Below, in pieces: positions 1 through 12,200 of a stretch of DNA of 64,000 nucleotides; position 1 is the first letter of the stretch; every line of letters starts with the position of its first letter. The notes under the pieces were generated by a model that had not been told where the DNA came from, did no database searches, and saw only the letters and a program-made list of their open reading frames with translations. The position numbers were made by a program, and so were the translations under genes. This stretch comes from Bacteroidales bacterium (GTDB lineage: Bacteria; Bacteroidota; Bacteroidia; Bacteroidales; UBA4417): positions 62,001-126,000 of the forward strand of contig JADJHD010000007.1 of assembly GCA_016707705.1 (NCBI GenBank). Direction: 5' to 3'.

Positions 1-171
1 TCAGGGAATGAATAGTTCATTTTCTGAAGTTGGTTAGTATAGTGTATAGAATGGAGATTAGTTTCGAATAGCTCAGATGTTCATTTCAGACTTTTCCAAG
101 GATAACTTGAAATCTCAAATTTGTCCGTGGATTAAAATTCTAAAGTAAACTTGAACAACCTAAACCCAGCT
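1..171. other. Upstream region without a recognised gene
   Basis: No coding region is supported in the first 171 bases. The sequence is AT-rich and precedes the first giant surface protein. It probably holds that gene's promoter, but I could not identify a convincing Bacteroidota -33/-7 pair (TTTG / TAnnTTTG). Confidence 0.4.
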
Positions 172-3100
172 ATGAGAACTCCCCTTTCTTCCAAAACTTA
201 TCACACATCAAACCACAAAAGAAATCTTCCAACCCAATTGGACAATATATTAAACTTTTCTCGACTGCTCAAGAATTTAAGGCTTCACAGCCTGGTCTTA
301 AGCATGCTGTTGCTCTTCATAGCTATTGGTTCCCTGAATTCGTATGCAACGAAGTATTTTCTTTCGCCTACTGGAAATGATAGTAATCCCGGAACTATAA
401 GCCTCCCATTTGCTACTCTTAATAAAGCCTGGACTATTGTTGCTGCAGGAGATACCATATACATGAGGGGTGGAACCTATGCATTTAATACCGAACAGCA
501 ACTCATCAATAAAAATGGAACTGCTGCGCTAACCATCAAAGTGTGGAACTATCCGAATGAGGTCCCAGTAATTACTAAAGGTAATATAACATCATGGATT
601 TATTACACAGGTATCCTGGTAATGGGAGATTACATTCATATTAAGGGCCTTGAAATCACTGGATGGAAGCAGATGACATCTGACCACCTTTATTATGGCA
701 TAATCGCTGAAAGTGTTCAAAATTGCACTTTCGAACGATTAAACATCCATCATAATGGCTTTGGTTTTGTAATTGGGGATTGGACAACACACCTTTCAAC
801 CAATAACTATATTATAAATTGTGACCTTCACCATAATTCAGACCCCTTGTCTGCCTTTAATACCAATACGCCTTGGGGTGGTGCTGATGGACTGAGGATC
901 AGTACTTCTGACCCTAATGCAAACCACTATATAATTGGGACAAGACTTTGGTGGAATTCCGACGATGGAGTTGACCTATATAATAATGCAGGGTATGTCA
1001 CTTTTGAGAAGTGCTGGGCCTGGACAAATGGCTACCAGCCTGGAGTTTCAGTCGGAAGTCCGGATATTTTAGCTACTGGTGGAAATGGCATAGGGTTCAA
1101 GTTGGGGCCCACAATTGAAAACTATACCACACTTAAAAAGAGGATACTCAAGAATTGCATAACTTACAGCAATAGAAGCATTGGATTTGATCAAAACCTT
1201 GCCAAATGTATTGTTGAATTGAACAACAATACTGCATACTATAATAGCAGAGGTTTTAACTTCAATCAGGTTCTTGAACTGCATATTCCCCATATTTCAA
1301 AGAATAATATTTCATATGCCAATACTTATAGCTCGGCCCCTATCGGACAATTCAGTCCCGAATCAATTGTAGACCATTGCTCTTTTATCAATAGCGGCTG
1401 GCAATGCACTGCCAATCCATCATTTACCGTCAATGATGCTGATTTTCAATCAGTAAATTCCACTGGAATAGATGGACCCCGAGCATCTGATGGTAGCTTA
1501 CCAGAAATAGCATTCCTGCATTTGGTTTCCAATTCAGATATGGTTGACGCCGGCATAAATGTAAATATCCCATATTATGGCAGTGCACCAGACCTTGGAG
1601 CTTTTGAATACAATAGCAGCAGCAGCAACCTCGCCCCTCAAATTCTGAATCAAAGTTTTCAAATCAATGAAAATTCTCTGAATGGTACTGTCGTCGGAAC
1701 TGTGGTTGCGTCGGACCCAAATGCAGGACAAACCTTGACATATTCTATTCTGTCCGGGAATACAAACAGTGCATTTTCAATCAATGCCAGCACAGGTGTT
1801 CTAAGCGTTTCAAATTCTGCGGCATTGAATTACGAAACAATTACTACATTCTCTCTGGTTGTTAAAGTTCAGGATAATGGCACAGTTTCACTGAGCAACC
1901 AAGCAACAGCAACAATCAATGTTAATAATCTCAACGAAGCTCCAATCATCAATAGTCAAACATTCGCAGTTAACGAAAACAGTGCAGTTGGGACAACAAT
2001 TGGGACTGTAACTGCGTCTGACCCTGATGCAGGGCAATCACTCACCTACAGTATTCTATCGGGAAATTCCAATGGAGCCTTTTCAATTAATACTTCCAAT
2101 GGACTACTTAAAGTTGCCAACGCCTCTGCGCTTAACTATGAAACCACCCCTTCCTATGCGTTAGTCGTAAAAGTGCAGGATAATGGCGCAGGAGCTTTGT
2201 CAAGTCAGGCAACAGTAACAATAAATCTTATCAATATCAACGAAACCCCAATTATTCTGAACCAATCCTTCTCGGTTCAGGAGAATGCAGCAAATGGCAC
2301 TATAACAGGTACCATTGTCGCTTCTGATCCTGATGCGGGTCAGGTATTGACATATTCAATTGTTTCAGGTAATACCAATACAGCATTTGCAATAAATTCA
2401 GCAAGCGGTGTACTTACAGTCGCAAATTCAAGTGCTTTGAATTTCGAAGTTCTGACTACCTTTACCTTAACAGTAAAAGTTCAGGATAATGGAACCGGAT
2501 TACTGTATAGTCAAGCTAGTATAACAATCTCCATCATAAATCTGAATGAGCCTCCTACTGTTGCAAGCAATCAATCCTTTACCTTAAATCCTTATTCGGC
2601 TAATGGGACAATTGCAGGTACCGTGATTGCTTCAGACCCAGACGCAGGACAATCAATAACATACACAATTCAATCGGGAAATACAAGCAGTGCTTTTGTT
2701 ATCAATGCGACAACCGGTGTATTATCTGTTGCAAATTCCACTGCCCTGAATCCGACTGTAAACCCAGTTTTTAATCTGGTTGTGAGGGCAACAGATAATG
2801 GAGCCGGATATTTATATGGACAGGCAACCGTAGTGTGCAATATAGCCTCAACACAAAATCTGCCTCCTGTTATAAGCAACCAAACTTTTAGTGTTTCGGA
2901 AAATAGTGCAAATGGGACAACTGTTGGAACCGTTTCCGCTACTGATCCAAATGCTGGACAAACACTTACCTATTCTATAGTTTCGGGAAACTCAAACACT
3001 GCATTTGCCTTGAACAGTTCAACAGGAGTGCTGACTGTGGCAAATTCCGCAGCCCTTAATTTTGAATCAAATCCCTTAATAACTTTGGTTGTGAAAGTTC

Positions 3101-5748
3101 AGGATAATGGCCCGGGATTGTTAAGCAACCAAGCAAATGTATCAATAAATATCACCAATGTCAATGAACCACCTGTTATTTCAGATGATGCATTTTCAAT
3201 TGCTGAAAACTCACCTAATGGCACTGTTGTTGGGTATGTAACTGCTTCTGATCCTGAACCTGGCCAAATATTGACATACTCCATTATTTCGGGAAATACG
3301 AGCTCTGCATTTGCCATCAATTCCTCAACAGGATTATTAGCAGTTGCAAATTCTTCCGGCATTAATTATGAATCAACCCCTTTGTTTTTCCTGACTGTAA
3401 AAGTTCAGGATAATGGCACCGGCAATCTCAGCACTCAAGGTTCAATAATTATTGACTTGTTCAATGTTAATGAGCCTCCAGTTATCAACAGTCAATCATT
3501 TTCCATTAATGAAAATTCCTCAAACGGAACCTTGGTTGGTGATGTTCTGGCAAGTGATCCTGATGGAGGACAAACACTGACATATTCCATACTATCAGGG
3601 AATATTGGAAGCACATTCAGTATAAATCCGCTTACCGGGGATTTATCAGTTGCAAATCAGTCCAGCCTCAATTATGAATCAACCGTGACCTATTCATTGG
3701 TCATAAAGGTTCAGGATAGTAATCCGGTGAGTTTAAGCAGCCAGGCAGTGGTAACCATTAATGTTTTGAACATCAATGAGCCTCCGGTGATAACAGAAGA
3801 TGCATATTCCATTTATGAAAACACTGCCAACGGCACATCAGTAGGTACTGTAGTAGCTGTTGATCCTGATGCAGGACAATCAATAACATATTCAATCGTT
3901 TCAGGAAACACCAATTCTGCATTTTCTATTAATACTACTACAGGACTGATTAAAGTAGCCAATACAACTGCCTTGAATTATGAAACCACTCCGCTTTTTT
4001 TTCTGATTGTAAAAGCTCAGGATAATGGCACAGTTAGTCAAAGCAGTCAGGGTACTATCATAATCGATCTTTTCAATGTTAATGAAAATCCACAAATCTC
4101 GAATCAGACATTCTCAGTTGCAGAGAACACCAGTAATGGAACTACAGTAGGAACTGTCGTTGCATCTGATCCGGATGGAGGGCAATCGATAGCATACTCC
4201 ATTCTATCTGGAAATACCAATGGAGCATTTTCAATCAATAGTTCTACCGGGGTATTGAAAGTTGCAAATTCTTCTGTACTCAATTTTGAAACCATCACTT
4301 CATTTGCACTAATTGTAAAGGTTCAGGACAATGCTACAATCAGTTTAAGCAGTCAGGCAACTATTACAGTGAACCTCACAAATATTAATGAGCCACCCTC
4401 AATCAGCAATCAATCCTTTTCCCTGCAGGAGAATTCGGCCAATGGAACTATTGTTGGAACAGTAGTTGCGTCAGATCCTGATGCAGGTCAGACATTAAGC
4501 TATTCCATACTTTCAGGTAACACAAATACTGCATTTGCAATCAACTCGACTACTGGGAAGATTACTGTATCAAATTCGAGTGCACTTAATTTTGAAAGCA
4601 CTCCAAGTTTTGCATTAACTGTAAAAGTTCAGGATAATGGAACAGGATTATTAAGTAGCCAAGCCATTATAACAATCAATCTCCTAAATGTAAATGAGGC
4701 TCCCATTATAGCTAATCAATCTTTTTCAATTAATGAAAATAGTACTAACGGGACAGTTGTTGGTACGGTAGCGGCTTCAGATCCTGATGCAGGGCAAACC
4801 CTCTCTTACAGCATTTTATCAGGCAATACCAATGGAGCATTTGCAATTAATTCAGCCACTGGCTCCATTTCCGTGCTCAATTCAAGTGCATTGAACTTTG
4901 AAACGACACCAACATTTACATTAATCGTTAAAGCTCAGGATAATGCTACAGTCCCATTGAGTAACCAAGCTAATATTGCAATCAACCTTAATAATATTAA
5001 TGAAGCTCCGTATCTAACAGCAGGTCAGGTTTTCTACGTAGATGAGAATTCGGCAAATGGAACGAGTGTAGGCACTGTAGAGGCTTTTGACCCTGAAATT
5101 GGTCAGACTATCACTTATTCAATTATATCGGGAAATACAAATGGAGCATTTTCAATTATCAGCACATCCGGAAAACTATTGGTTGCAAATTCCGCTATGT
5201 TGGATTATGAAACTACCCCTAATTTTTATCTGACAATCAAAGTACAGGATAATGGTACAGGATCGCTCTATAGCCAAGGCAATATTACAGTAAAGCTTAA
5301 TAATGTTGCAGCACAATTACCACAACCAGCTGGAACAACAATTATTGCTGGCACCTCTGTTGAAAGTCAGGAAATACTGAGCACATCATATGAGACGGCT
5401 GAATTGCATGACAGTATAAACAATCTTGACCAAACAGGGGTTGATGCTGTAGGCTCATCGGTTTCAGGTCAAAATATCACAGATCCTTCAAAAACAGAAC
5501 ATCTGGGTCTTCATGTTTTTCCTAATCCCACATATAATGGATTGGTGACACTGGACATCCCCTCAACGCTTCCCCAACCTTTTGATGTCATTGTTTTGGA
5601 CATGTATGGCCGGGTTGCTTCTGAGAAAAAGAATGCGAGTTGCGACTCTCAGCTGTTGATTGATTTATCATCTCTTCCTCAAGGGAATTACACCATACTT
5701 GTTAAATGTCTAAACGAATTCAAATTCGCTAAAATAATTAAATTATAA
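172..5748 (+). CDS. PL9-like beta-helix / 12x cadherin-repeat T9SS surface protein
   Basis: Secreted multidomain surface protein of about 1858 aa. I prefer the ATG at 172; an in-frame TTG at 151 would add seven residues. Residues 37-59 form a signal peptide (hydrophobic core, likely cut after SYA). Residues about 60-480 are a right-handed parallel beta-helix beginning TKYFLSPTGND. It carries the residues I recall as conserved in PL9 pectate lyases such as Pel9A: an ADG aspartate (239), NSDDGVDL (D264, D265, D268; calcium) and GFKLG (K310; catalytic base). Twelve cadherin-like repeats of about 102 aa follow (486-1710). They have ENS, DPDAGQ, NFE/NYE and NxNExP signatures equivalent to cadherin calcium ligands. 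Repeat 4 lacks most of these. The C-terminus (about 1780-1858, starting HVFPNP) is a T9SS type A sorting domain, so export to the cell surface is expected. It is paralogous to the next gene. Uronate lyase activity is inferred from the motifs only. Confidence 0.85.
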   Translation: MRTPLSSKTYHTSNHKRNLPTQLDNILNFSRLLKNLRLHSLVLSMLLLFIAIGSLNSYATKYFLSPTGNDSNPGTISLPFATLNKAWTIVAAGDTIYMRGGTYAFNTEQQLINKNGTAALTIKVWNYPNEVPVITKGNITSWIYYTGILVMGDYIHIKGLEITGWKQMTSDHLYYGIIAESVQNCTFERLNIHHNGFGFVIGDWTTHLSTNNYIINCDLHHNSDPLSAFNTNTPWGGADGLRISTSDPNANHYIIGTRLWWNSDDGVDLYNNAGYVTFEKCWAWTNGYQPGVSVGSPDILATGGNGIGFKLGPTIENYTTLKKRILKNCITYSNRSIGFDQNLAKCIVELNNNTAYYNSRGFNFNQVLELHIPHISKNNISYANTYSSAPIGQFSPESIVDHCSFINSGWQCTANPSFTVNDADFQSVNSTGIDGPRASDGSLPEIAFLHLVSNSDMVDAGINVNIPYYGSAPDLGAFEYNSSSSNLAPQILNQSFQINENSLNGTVVGTVVASDPNAGQTLTYSILSGNTNSAFSINASTGVLSVSNSAALNYETITTFSLVVKVQDNGTVSLSNQATATINVNNLNEAPIINSQTFAVNENSAVGTTIGTVTASDPDAGQSLTYSILSGNSNGAFSINTSNGLLKVANASALNYETTPSYALVVKVQDNGAGALSSQATVTINLININETPIILNQSFSVQENAANGTITGTIVASDPDAGQVLTYSIVSGNTNTAFAINSASGVLTVANSSALNFEVLTTFTLTVKVQDNGTGLLYSQASITISIINLNEPPTVASNQSFTLNPYSANGTIAGTVIASDPDAGQSITYTIQSGNTSSAFVINATTGVLSVANSTALNPTVNPVFNLVVRATDNGAGYLYGQATVVCNIASTQNLPPVISNQTFSVSENSANGTTVGTVSATDPNAGQTLTYSIVSGNSNTAFALNSSTGVLTVANSAALNFESNPLITLVVKVQDNGPGLLSNQANVSINITNVNEPPVISDDAFSIAENSPNGTVVGYVTASDPEPGQILTYSIISGNTSSAFAINSSTGLLAVANSSGINYESTPLFFLTVKVQDNGTGNLSTQGSIIIDLFNVNEPPVINSQSFSINENSSNGTLVGDVLASDPDGGQTLTYSILSGNIGSTFSINPLTGDLSVANQSSLNYESTVTYSLVIKVQDSNPVSLSSQAVVTINVLNINEPPVITEDAYSIYENTANGTSVGTVVAVDPDAGQSITYSIVSGNTNSAFSINTTTGLIKVANTTALNYETTPLFFLIVKAQDNGTVSQSSQGTIIIDLFNVNENPQISNQTFSVAENTSNGTTVGTVVASDPDGGQSIAYSILSGNTNGAFSINSSTGVLKVANSSVLNFETITSFALIVKVQDNATISLSSQATITVNLTNINEPPSISNQSFSLQENSANGTIVGTVVASDPDAGQTLSYSILSGNTNTAFAINSTTGKITVSNSSALNFESTPSFALTVKVQDNGTGLLSSQAIITINLLNVNEAPIIANQSFSINENSTNGTVVGTVAASDPDAGQTLSYSILSGNTNGAFAINSATGSISVLNSSALNFETTPTFTLIVKAQDNATVPLSNQANIAINLNNINEAPYLTAGQVFYVDENSANGTSVGTVEAFDPEIGQTITYSIISGNTNGAFSIISTSGKLLVANSAMLDYETTPNFYLTIKVQDNGTGSLYSQGNITVKLNNVAAQLPQPAGTTIIAGTSVESQEILSTSYETAELHDSINNLDQTGVDAVGSSVSGQNITDPSKTEHLGLHVFPNPTYNGLVTLDIPSTLPQPFDVIVLDMYGRVASEKKNASCDSQLLIDLSSLPQGNYTILVKCLNEFKFAKIIKL
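1627..5310 (+). repeat. Array of 12 cadherin-like repeats (about 306 bp units)
   Basis: Twelve in-frame tandem repeats of about 102 codons, recognised by the recurring SDPDAGQ, SGNT and VKVQDNG segments and the NxNE(A/P)P linker. Repeat 4 (about 2560-2870) has NPYS in place of ENS, NPTVN in place of NFETT, and an STQNLPP linker instead of NxNExP. Three sets of expected calcium-binding residues are therefore missing there. Repeat 12 loses the linker glutamate before a low-complexity region. Confidence 0.9.
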
Positions 5749-5779
5749 CAAGGTCAATAAGGATATATTCTTCCTTTCC

Positions 5780-5836
5780 AGATAAGGCATCTCACTAAAA
5801 ATGGAGATGCCTTATCTTTGAAATTTTACTTTTTTT
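5780..5836 (+). terminator. Rho-independent terminator after first cadherin gene
   Basis: A perfect 14-bp stem (5780-5793 with 5804-5817) encloses a 10-nt loop. A T-rich tract follows, with eight consecutive T at 5829-5836. It lies 31 bases after the stop codon. This separates transcription of the two giant genes. Confidence 0.85.
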
Positions 5837-6201
5837 TAATGAAAGTTACTAAATCGAGGGCAATTTAAACCCTAAAAACTGGTTTTCTCTGAAATGCTAC
5901 TATCTTTTGCATTGCTTCTAACACCCCAATTCCTGTTGATTTCTTCAAATACGACTTTACCAATTTGATAATTAAATTTATCGAATCCAAATATTTGATG
6001 TACATCTAATAGAAATCATATCGGAATTACTTGAATATAACTACCACAATTTTAATCGCTTCTAAATATCAGAATTAAGCAAAAGGCCGTATGACCTTTT
6101 ATATGTATAGGCGATTAATAATACAAAACATCATACTCAGGATTTGCACTTGCAGACAATGAGTATTACTCGTGCGCTTGTTACAACTCTCTACTACTAC
6201 C
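5837..6201. other. Intergenic region before the giant gene; weak promoter candidate
   Basis: No gene is supported here. One weak Bacteroidota-type promoter candidate is TTTG at 5964-5967, followed 22 nt later by AATATTTG at 5990-5997 (consensus TAnnTTTG, first position mismatched). This would give a leader of about 200 nt before the ATG at 6202. I see no other structure. Confidence 0.25.
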
Positions 6202-9200
6202 ATGAAAACTCGTCATACTCGTTTTACCGGGATCTCCCTCTTCGCAGATCCATTATGTCTCCTCAGGAGTCATCATCATAAGATACACAATAGTATCCGG
6301 AAAACCAGCTTATGGTTTTTCGTTCTGGTAACTGTTCTTCTAACTATAGGGACAGAAGCTTCTGCAACCAAATACTTCATTTCCCCAACGGGTAATGATG
6401 CCAACGCCGGTACAATAGGAGCTCCTTTTGCCACACTTAATAAAGCATGGACACTGGTAGCAGCCGGGGATACTGTATATCTCAGGGGGGGCACCTATTA
6501 TTTCAATTCCGAACAACTTCTTATCAATAAAAACGGGACAGCTACAAATCTTATTAAAGTTTGGAATTATCCTGGCGAAAATCCCATTATCAAGAAAGGC
6601 ACTATCACGAGCTGGACCTATTACTCAGGTATATTGGTAATGGGAGACTATATCCATGTTAAAGGACTTGAAATTACAGGTTGGAAGCAAGAGACAGCTG
6701 ACCATTTATACTATGGATTCATGGCTCAAAATGTTCAAAACTGCACTTTTGAGCTTTTGAATATTCACCACAATGGATTTGGGCTTTGCATAGGAGATTG
6801 GTCTACTCATTACTCGACAAATGTGACTGTTTTGAATTGTGACCTTCATCATAATTCAGATCCCTATACTGCCTATGGCACCAACACCGCCTGGGGAGGT
6901 GCAGATGGCCTAAGAGTCAGCACTGTTGACCCAAATGGTGTATTTAATATTATTGGCACCAGAATGTGGTGGAATTCAGATGACGGCGTTGACCTATATA
7001 ACAACAATGGATTTCTGACATTTACAAACTGCTGGAATTGGATGAATGGCTACAGGCCAGGCTATACCACTACAGATCCCGACCTCACTGTAGCAGGTGG
7101 AAATGGGATTGGATTCAAGGTAGGTCCTCCAGTAAATGATTATAGTACTGTTACCAAGAGAGTTATAAAGAATTGTCTGGCTACCTACAATCGCTCAATA
7201 GGATTTGATCAGAATCTGGGAAAGCTTAAGGTTGAATTGTATAATAACACAGCTTGCTATAACGCAAGAGGATATGGATTCAATTACTTACTTGAACTTC
7301 ACATTCCCCATGTTTCGAAAAATAACGTTTCATATGGAAATGTCTATAGTATAGCTCCTATCGGCCAATTTAGTCCAGAGTCGATAATTGATCATTGTAC
7401 CTTCATACATGGAGGTTGGCAAAGCATCCCCAATCCAGCTTTTACTGTTAATGATGCAGATTTTACTTCAGTTACAATGACAGGACTGGATAATGCAAGG
7501 CAAACTGATGGAAGTCTTCCAGTTATCCCATTTATGCACTTGGCATCGGGGTCGGACCTTATTGATGCAGGGATTAATGTTGGCATTCCATACAATGGAA
7601 CTGCTCCTGATCTTGGAGCTTTTGAATTTGTTTCAACCGGAGCCAATCTTCCTCCAGTAATAGCGAACCAATCGTTCAGTATAAGCGAGAATAGTGCTAA
7701 TGGCACAACTGTTGGAACAGTGGTTGCCTCTGATCCTAATGCAGGACAAACCTTAACTTATTCAATTCTTTCTGGGAATACCAGCACTGCCTTTGCAATC
7801 AATTCAACAACTGGTGTCTTAACAGTGGCTAATACCACCGCACTAAATTATGAAACCACTCCTTCGTTTGCTTTGGTAGTCAAGGTTCAAGACAATGGTA
7901 CAGGTAACTTGAGCAATCAGGCCACAGTGACAGTAAACCTTATCAACCAAAATGAGGCACCAACTGTAAATAATCAAACATTTGCCATTAATGAAAACAG
8001 CAGTGTTGGATCAACAGTTGGAACGGTTGTAGCTACTGATCCTGATGCTGGACAAACACTAACCTATAGCATACAAAGCGGAAACACTGGTAGTACTTTT
8101 ACTATCAATGCAACAACAGGAGCCGTTTTAGTTGCAAATAATACTCTTCTTAATTTCGAGTCAAATCCAACATTTGCCTTAGTGGTTAAGGCACAGGATA
8201 ATGGCGCTGGAAGTTTGAGCAGTACTGCAACCATGACTATTAATGTGAATGATGTAAATGAAACACCTTCAATTGCCAATCAATCATTTGCCATTGCTGA
8301 AAACTCTGTAAATGGGACATCAGTAGGCAGCGTTGTGGCGTCAGATCCTGATGCAGGACAAACACTTACCTATTCGATATTATCAGGAAACACAGGAGGA
8401 GCTTTTGCTATCAATGCAAGTTCAGGAGCCTTATCAGTTGCAACCTCATCTTCACTAAATTTTGAGACAACTCCGAGTTTCACACTGGTAGTAAAGGTTC
8501 AGGATAATGGGACAGGCTCACTATCAAATCAGGCAAATATAACTATCACCCTTACCAATGTAAATGAAGTTCCGGTTATAGCTAATCAAACTTTTGCAAT
8601 AGCAGAGAATTCAGCAAATGGATCAGCAGCGGGAACCGTTGTAGCAACTGACCCGGATGCTGGCCAAACACTAACCTATTCTATCCTTTCAGGGAATACA
8701 AACGGGGCCTTCTCTATAAACACCAGCACCGGAGCTCTTTCAGTGGCCAATTCGACTGCTCTGAATTTTGAATCAACTCCAAGTTTTGTGCTTGTAGTTA
8801 AAGCTCTTGACAACGGAACAAGCCCCTTAAGCAGCCAGGCGAATATTACCATCAACCTTACCAATGTAAATGAGGCACCAGTAATAGTAAACCAAACTTT
8901 TACAATAGCAGAAAACCTTGCCAATGGCACAGCTGTGGGCACTGTTGTTGCCAGTGATCCTGATGCAGGACAAACTCTGGCTTTCTCTATTCTATCAGGT
9001 AATACAAATGGAGCATTTGCTATAAATGCAACATCGGGAGCATTAACTGTTGCCAACACAACAGCGCTTAACTTTGAAACGACACCAAGCTTTACCCTTG
9101 TTGTTAAGGTACAGGATAATGGAACAGGCACACTTAGCAATCAGGCCAACATTACAATCACTCTTACCAATGCTAATGATGCTCCAATCATAGCAAATCA

Positions 9201-12200
9201 GACATTTTCCATTGCCGAAAATTCGGTAAATGGTGCTGCAGTTGGCACTGTGATAGCTTCTGATCCGGATGCAGGACAAATTTTAACTTACTCTATCCTT
9301 TCAGGAAATACAGGAAGTACCTTTAGTGTTAACAGCTCAACGGGTGCATTAACTGTTGCAAATTCAGCAACATTAAATTTTGAATCCACTCCCACTTTCT
9401 CACTTGTAGTGAAGGTCCAGGATAATGGAACAGGATTACTTAGCAGTCAGGCAACAATAACTATTAACCTGACAAATGTAAATGAATCGCCAATTATTGC
9501 GAATCAGGCGTTCTCAGTTTCAGAAAACACAGCCAATGGAACATCAGTAGGAACTGTTGTAGCAAGTGATCCGGATGCAGGACAACTTCTTACCTATTCT
9601 ATACTTTCCGGTAATACAGGAACTGCATTTGCTTTAAATTCCTCAACCGGTGTAATTACAGTGGCAAATTCTGCATTACTGAACTTTGAAACAACACCTA
9701 GCTTCACTCTAGTTGTTAAAGTACAGGACAATGGTACGACCTCATTAAGCAACCAAGCAAATGTTACCATTTTCGTTACTGATGTTAATGAAACTCCAGT
9801 CATTGCCAATCAGTCATTCTCAATAGCGGAAAATTCCGCAAATGGGACAGCAGTTGGCACTGTAATTGCCTCAGACCCTGATGCAGGTCAAGTCCTTAGT
9901 TATTCGATATTTTCAGGAAACACTAATGGAGCTTTTGCTATAAATGCCAGCACCGGAATAATCACTGTTGCAACTTCATCAGCATTGAATTTTGAGACAA
10001 CTCCCAGCTTTTCTCTTGTAGTGAAAGTTCAGGATAATGGAACCGCAACGCTCAGCAATCAGGCAAACGTGACAATATCATTGACCAATGTTAATGATGC
10101 TCCTGTAATCTCCAATCAGACCTTTACAATTGCTGAGAATTCAGCAAACGGAGCTGCAGTTGGAACGGTATTGGCCTCAGATCCGGATGCAGGACAAACA
10201 CTTACGTATTCAATTCTATCTGGTAATACAAATGCAGCATTTGCAATTAATGCATCCACAGGAGCACTAACAGTTGCCAATTCGACTGCCTTGAATTTTG
10301 AATCCACTCCTAGCTTTACCTTAGTTATTAAGGTTCAGGATAATGGAACAGGTACATTAAGCAGTCAGGCAAATGCTACAATCAATCTCACCAATGTAAA
10401 TGAAGTTCCTGTTATTGGGAATCAAGCATTTTCGATTGCAGAAAATTCCGCAAATGGAACAGCTGTTGGAACCGTTATTGCCTCAGACCCGGATGCAGGA
10501 CAAGTGCTGACATACTCAATTCTTTCAGGAAACACCAGCACTGCTTTTGCAATCAATGCTTCAACAGGAGCTATATCGGTTGCCAATACAACAGTTCTGA
10601 ATTTTGAAACCAATCCTAGCTTTACATTGGTTGTGAAGGTTCAGGACAATGGAACGGGGACATTGAGCAGTCAGGCGAATGTTACGATTACACTAACAAA
10701 TGCCAATGAAGCTCCAATTATTGCAAACCAAAGTTTCTCAGTAGCCGAGAACTCTGCAAATGGAACCTCTGTAGGTACTGTTGTTGCTTCAGATCCGGAT
10801 GCCGGACAAACATTAGCCTATTCAATACTATCAGGAAATACCAGTGGAGCATTTGCAATCAATGCAAGCACAGGTGCATTAACTGTTGCCAACTCATCAG
10901 CATTAAATTTTGAGTCTTCCCCAAGCTATGTGATTGTTGTGAAGGTTCAGGATAATGGAACCGGGACTCTCAGCAATCAGGCGAATATCACCATTAACCT
11001 CACCAATGTAAATGAGGCTCCAATAATTGCCAATCAATCCTTCACTGTTGCAGAGAATTCCTTAAACGGAACCTCGGTCGGTTCAGTGGTGGCTTCAGAT
11101 CCTGATGCAGGACAAATACTAACTTATTCTATTCTTTCCGGCAATACCAGCAGTGCTTTCGCAATAAATGCGACTACCGGAGCAATCACTGTTGCCAATT
11201 CAACTGCAATCAATTTTGAAACAAATCCTTTTTTTACCCTGGTGATCAAGGTACAGGATAATGGAACCGGATTACTGAGCAGTCAGGCAAACATTACTAT
11301 CACACTTACAGATGTTAATGATTCTCCAATTATTGCCAATCAATCTTTTACCATTGCTGAAAATTCTGTAAATGGAACTGCTGTAGGAACGGTCGTAGCA
11401 TCAGATCCTGATGCAGGTCAAATACTGGCTTATTCCATACTTTCAGGGAATACAAGCGGAGCTTTTGCCATAAATGCATCAACAGGTGCAATAACTGTTG
11501 CAAACACAACTGCCTTGAATTATGAAGCCACTCCAAGTTTTGCCCTTATTGTAAAGGTACAGGACAACGGAACAGTTTCCCTGAGCAGTCAGGCAACAAT
11601 TACAATAAACCTTACAAATGCAAATGATGCACCTGTGATTAGCAACCAATCTTTTTCGATAGCTGAGAATTCTTCTAACGGAACTAGTGTTGGTACGGTT
11701 ATAGCAACTGATCCAGATGCAGGTCAAACACTCACCTATTCAATTCTTTCGGGAAACACCAGTACTGCTTTTGCAATCAATGCTTCAACTGGTGCTTTAA
11801 CTGTTGCCAATACAACAGCTCTGAATTTCGAAACTAATCCTAGTTTTATATTGGTTGTGAAGGTTCAGGACAATGGAACGGGGACATTGAGCAGTCAGGC
11901 GAATGTTACGATTACACTAACAAATACCAATGAAGCTCCAATTATTGCAAACCAAAGTTTCTCAGTAGCCGAGAACTCTGCAAATGGAACATCAGTGGGT
12001 ACAGTTATTGCCTCAGATCCGGATGCCGGACAAACATTAGCCTATTCAATACAGTCAGGAAATACCAGCGGAGCATTTGCAATCAATTCAATCACAGGTG
12101 TTATAACCGTCGCAAATGCAGCAGTGCTGAATTTTGAAACAAATCCAAGTTTCACATTGGTAGTTAAGGTTCAAGACAACGGAGCAGGAACGCTGAGCAA

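Noticed and set aside
5813..5820. Exact TAnnTTTG (TATCTTTG) as a promoter for the giant gene
   Set aside because: It is part of the terminator stem and tail, and no TTTG element lies at a suitable distance upstream.
8676..9279. Antisense frames within the cadherin array (up to 154 codons)
   Set aside because: They recur with the 306-bp repeat period and are a by-product of repeated coding sequence on the other strand.
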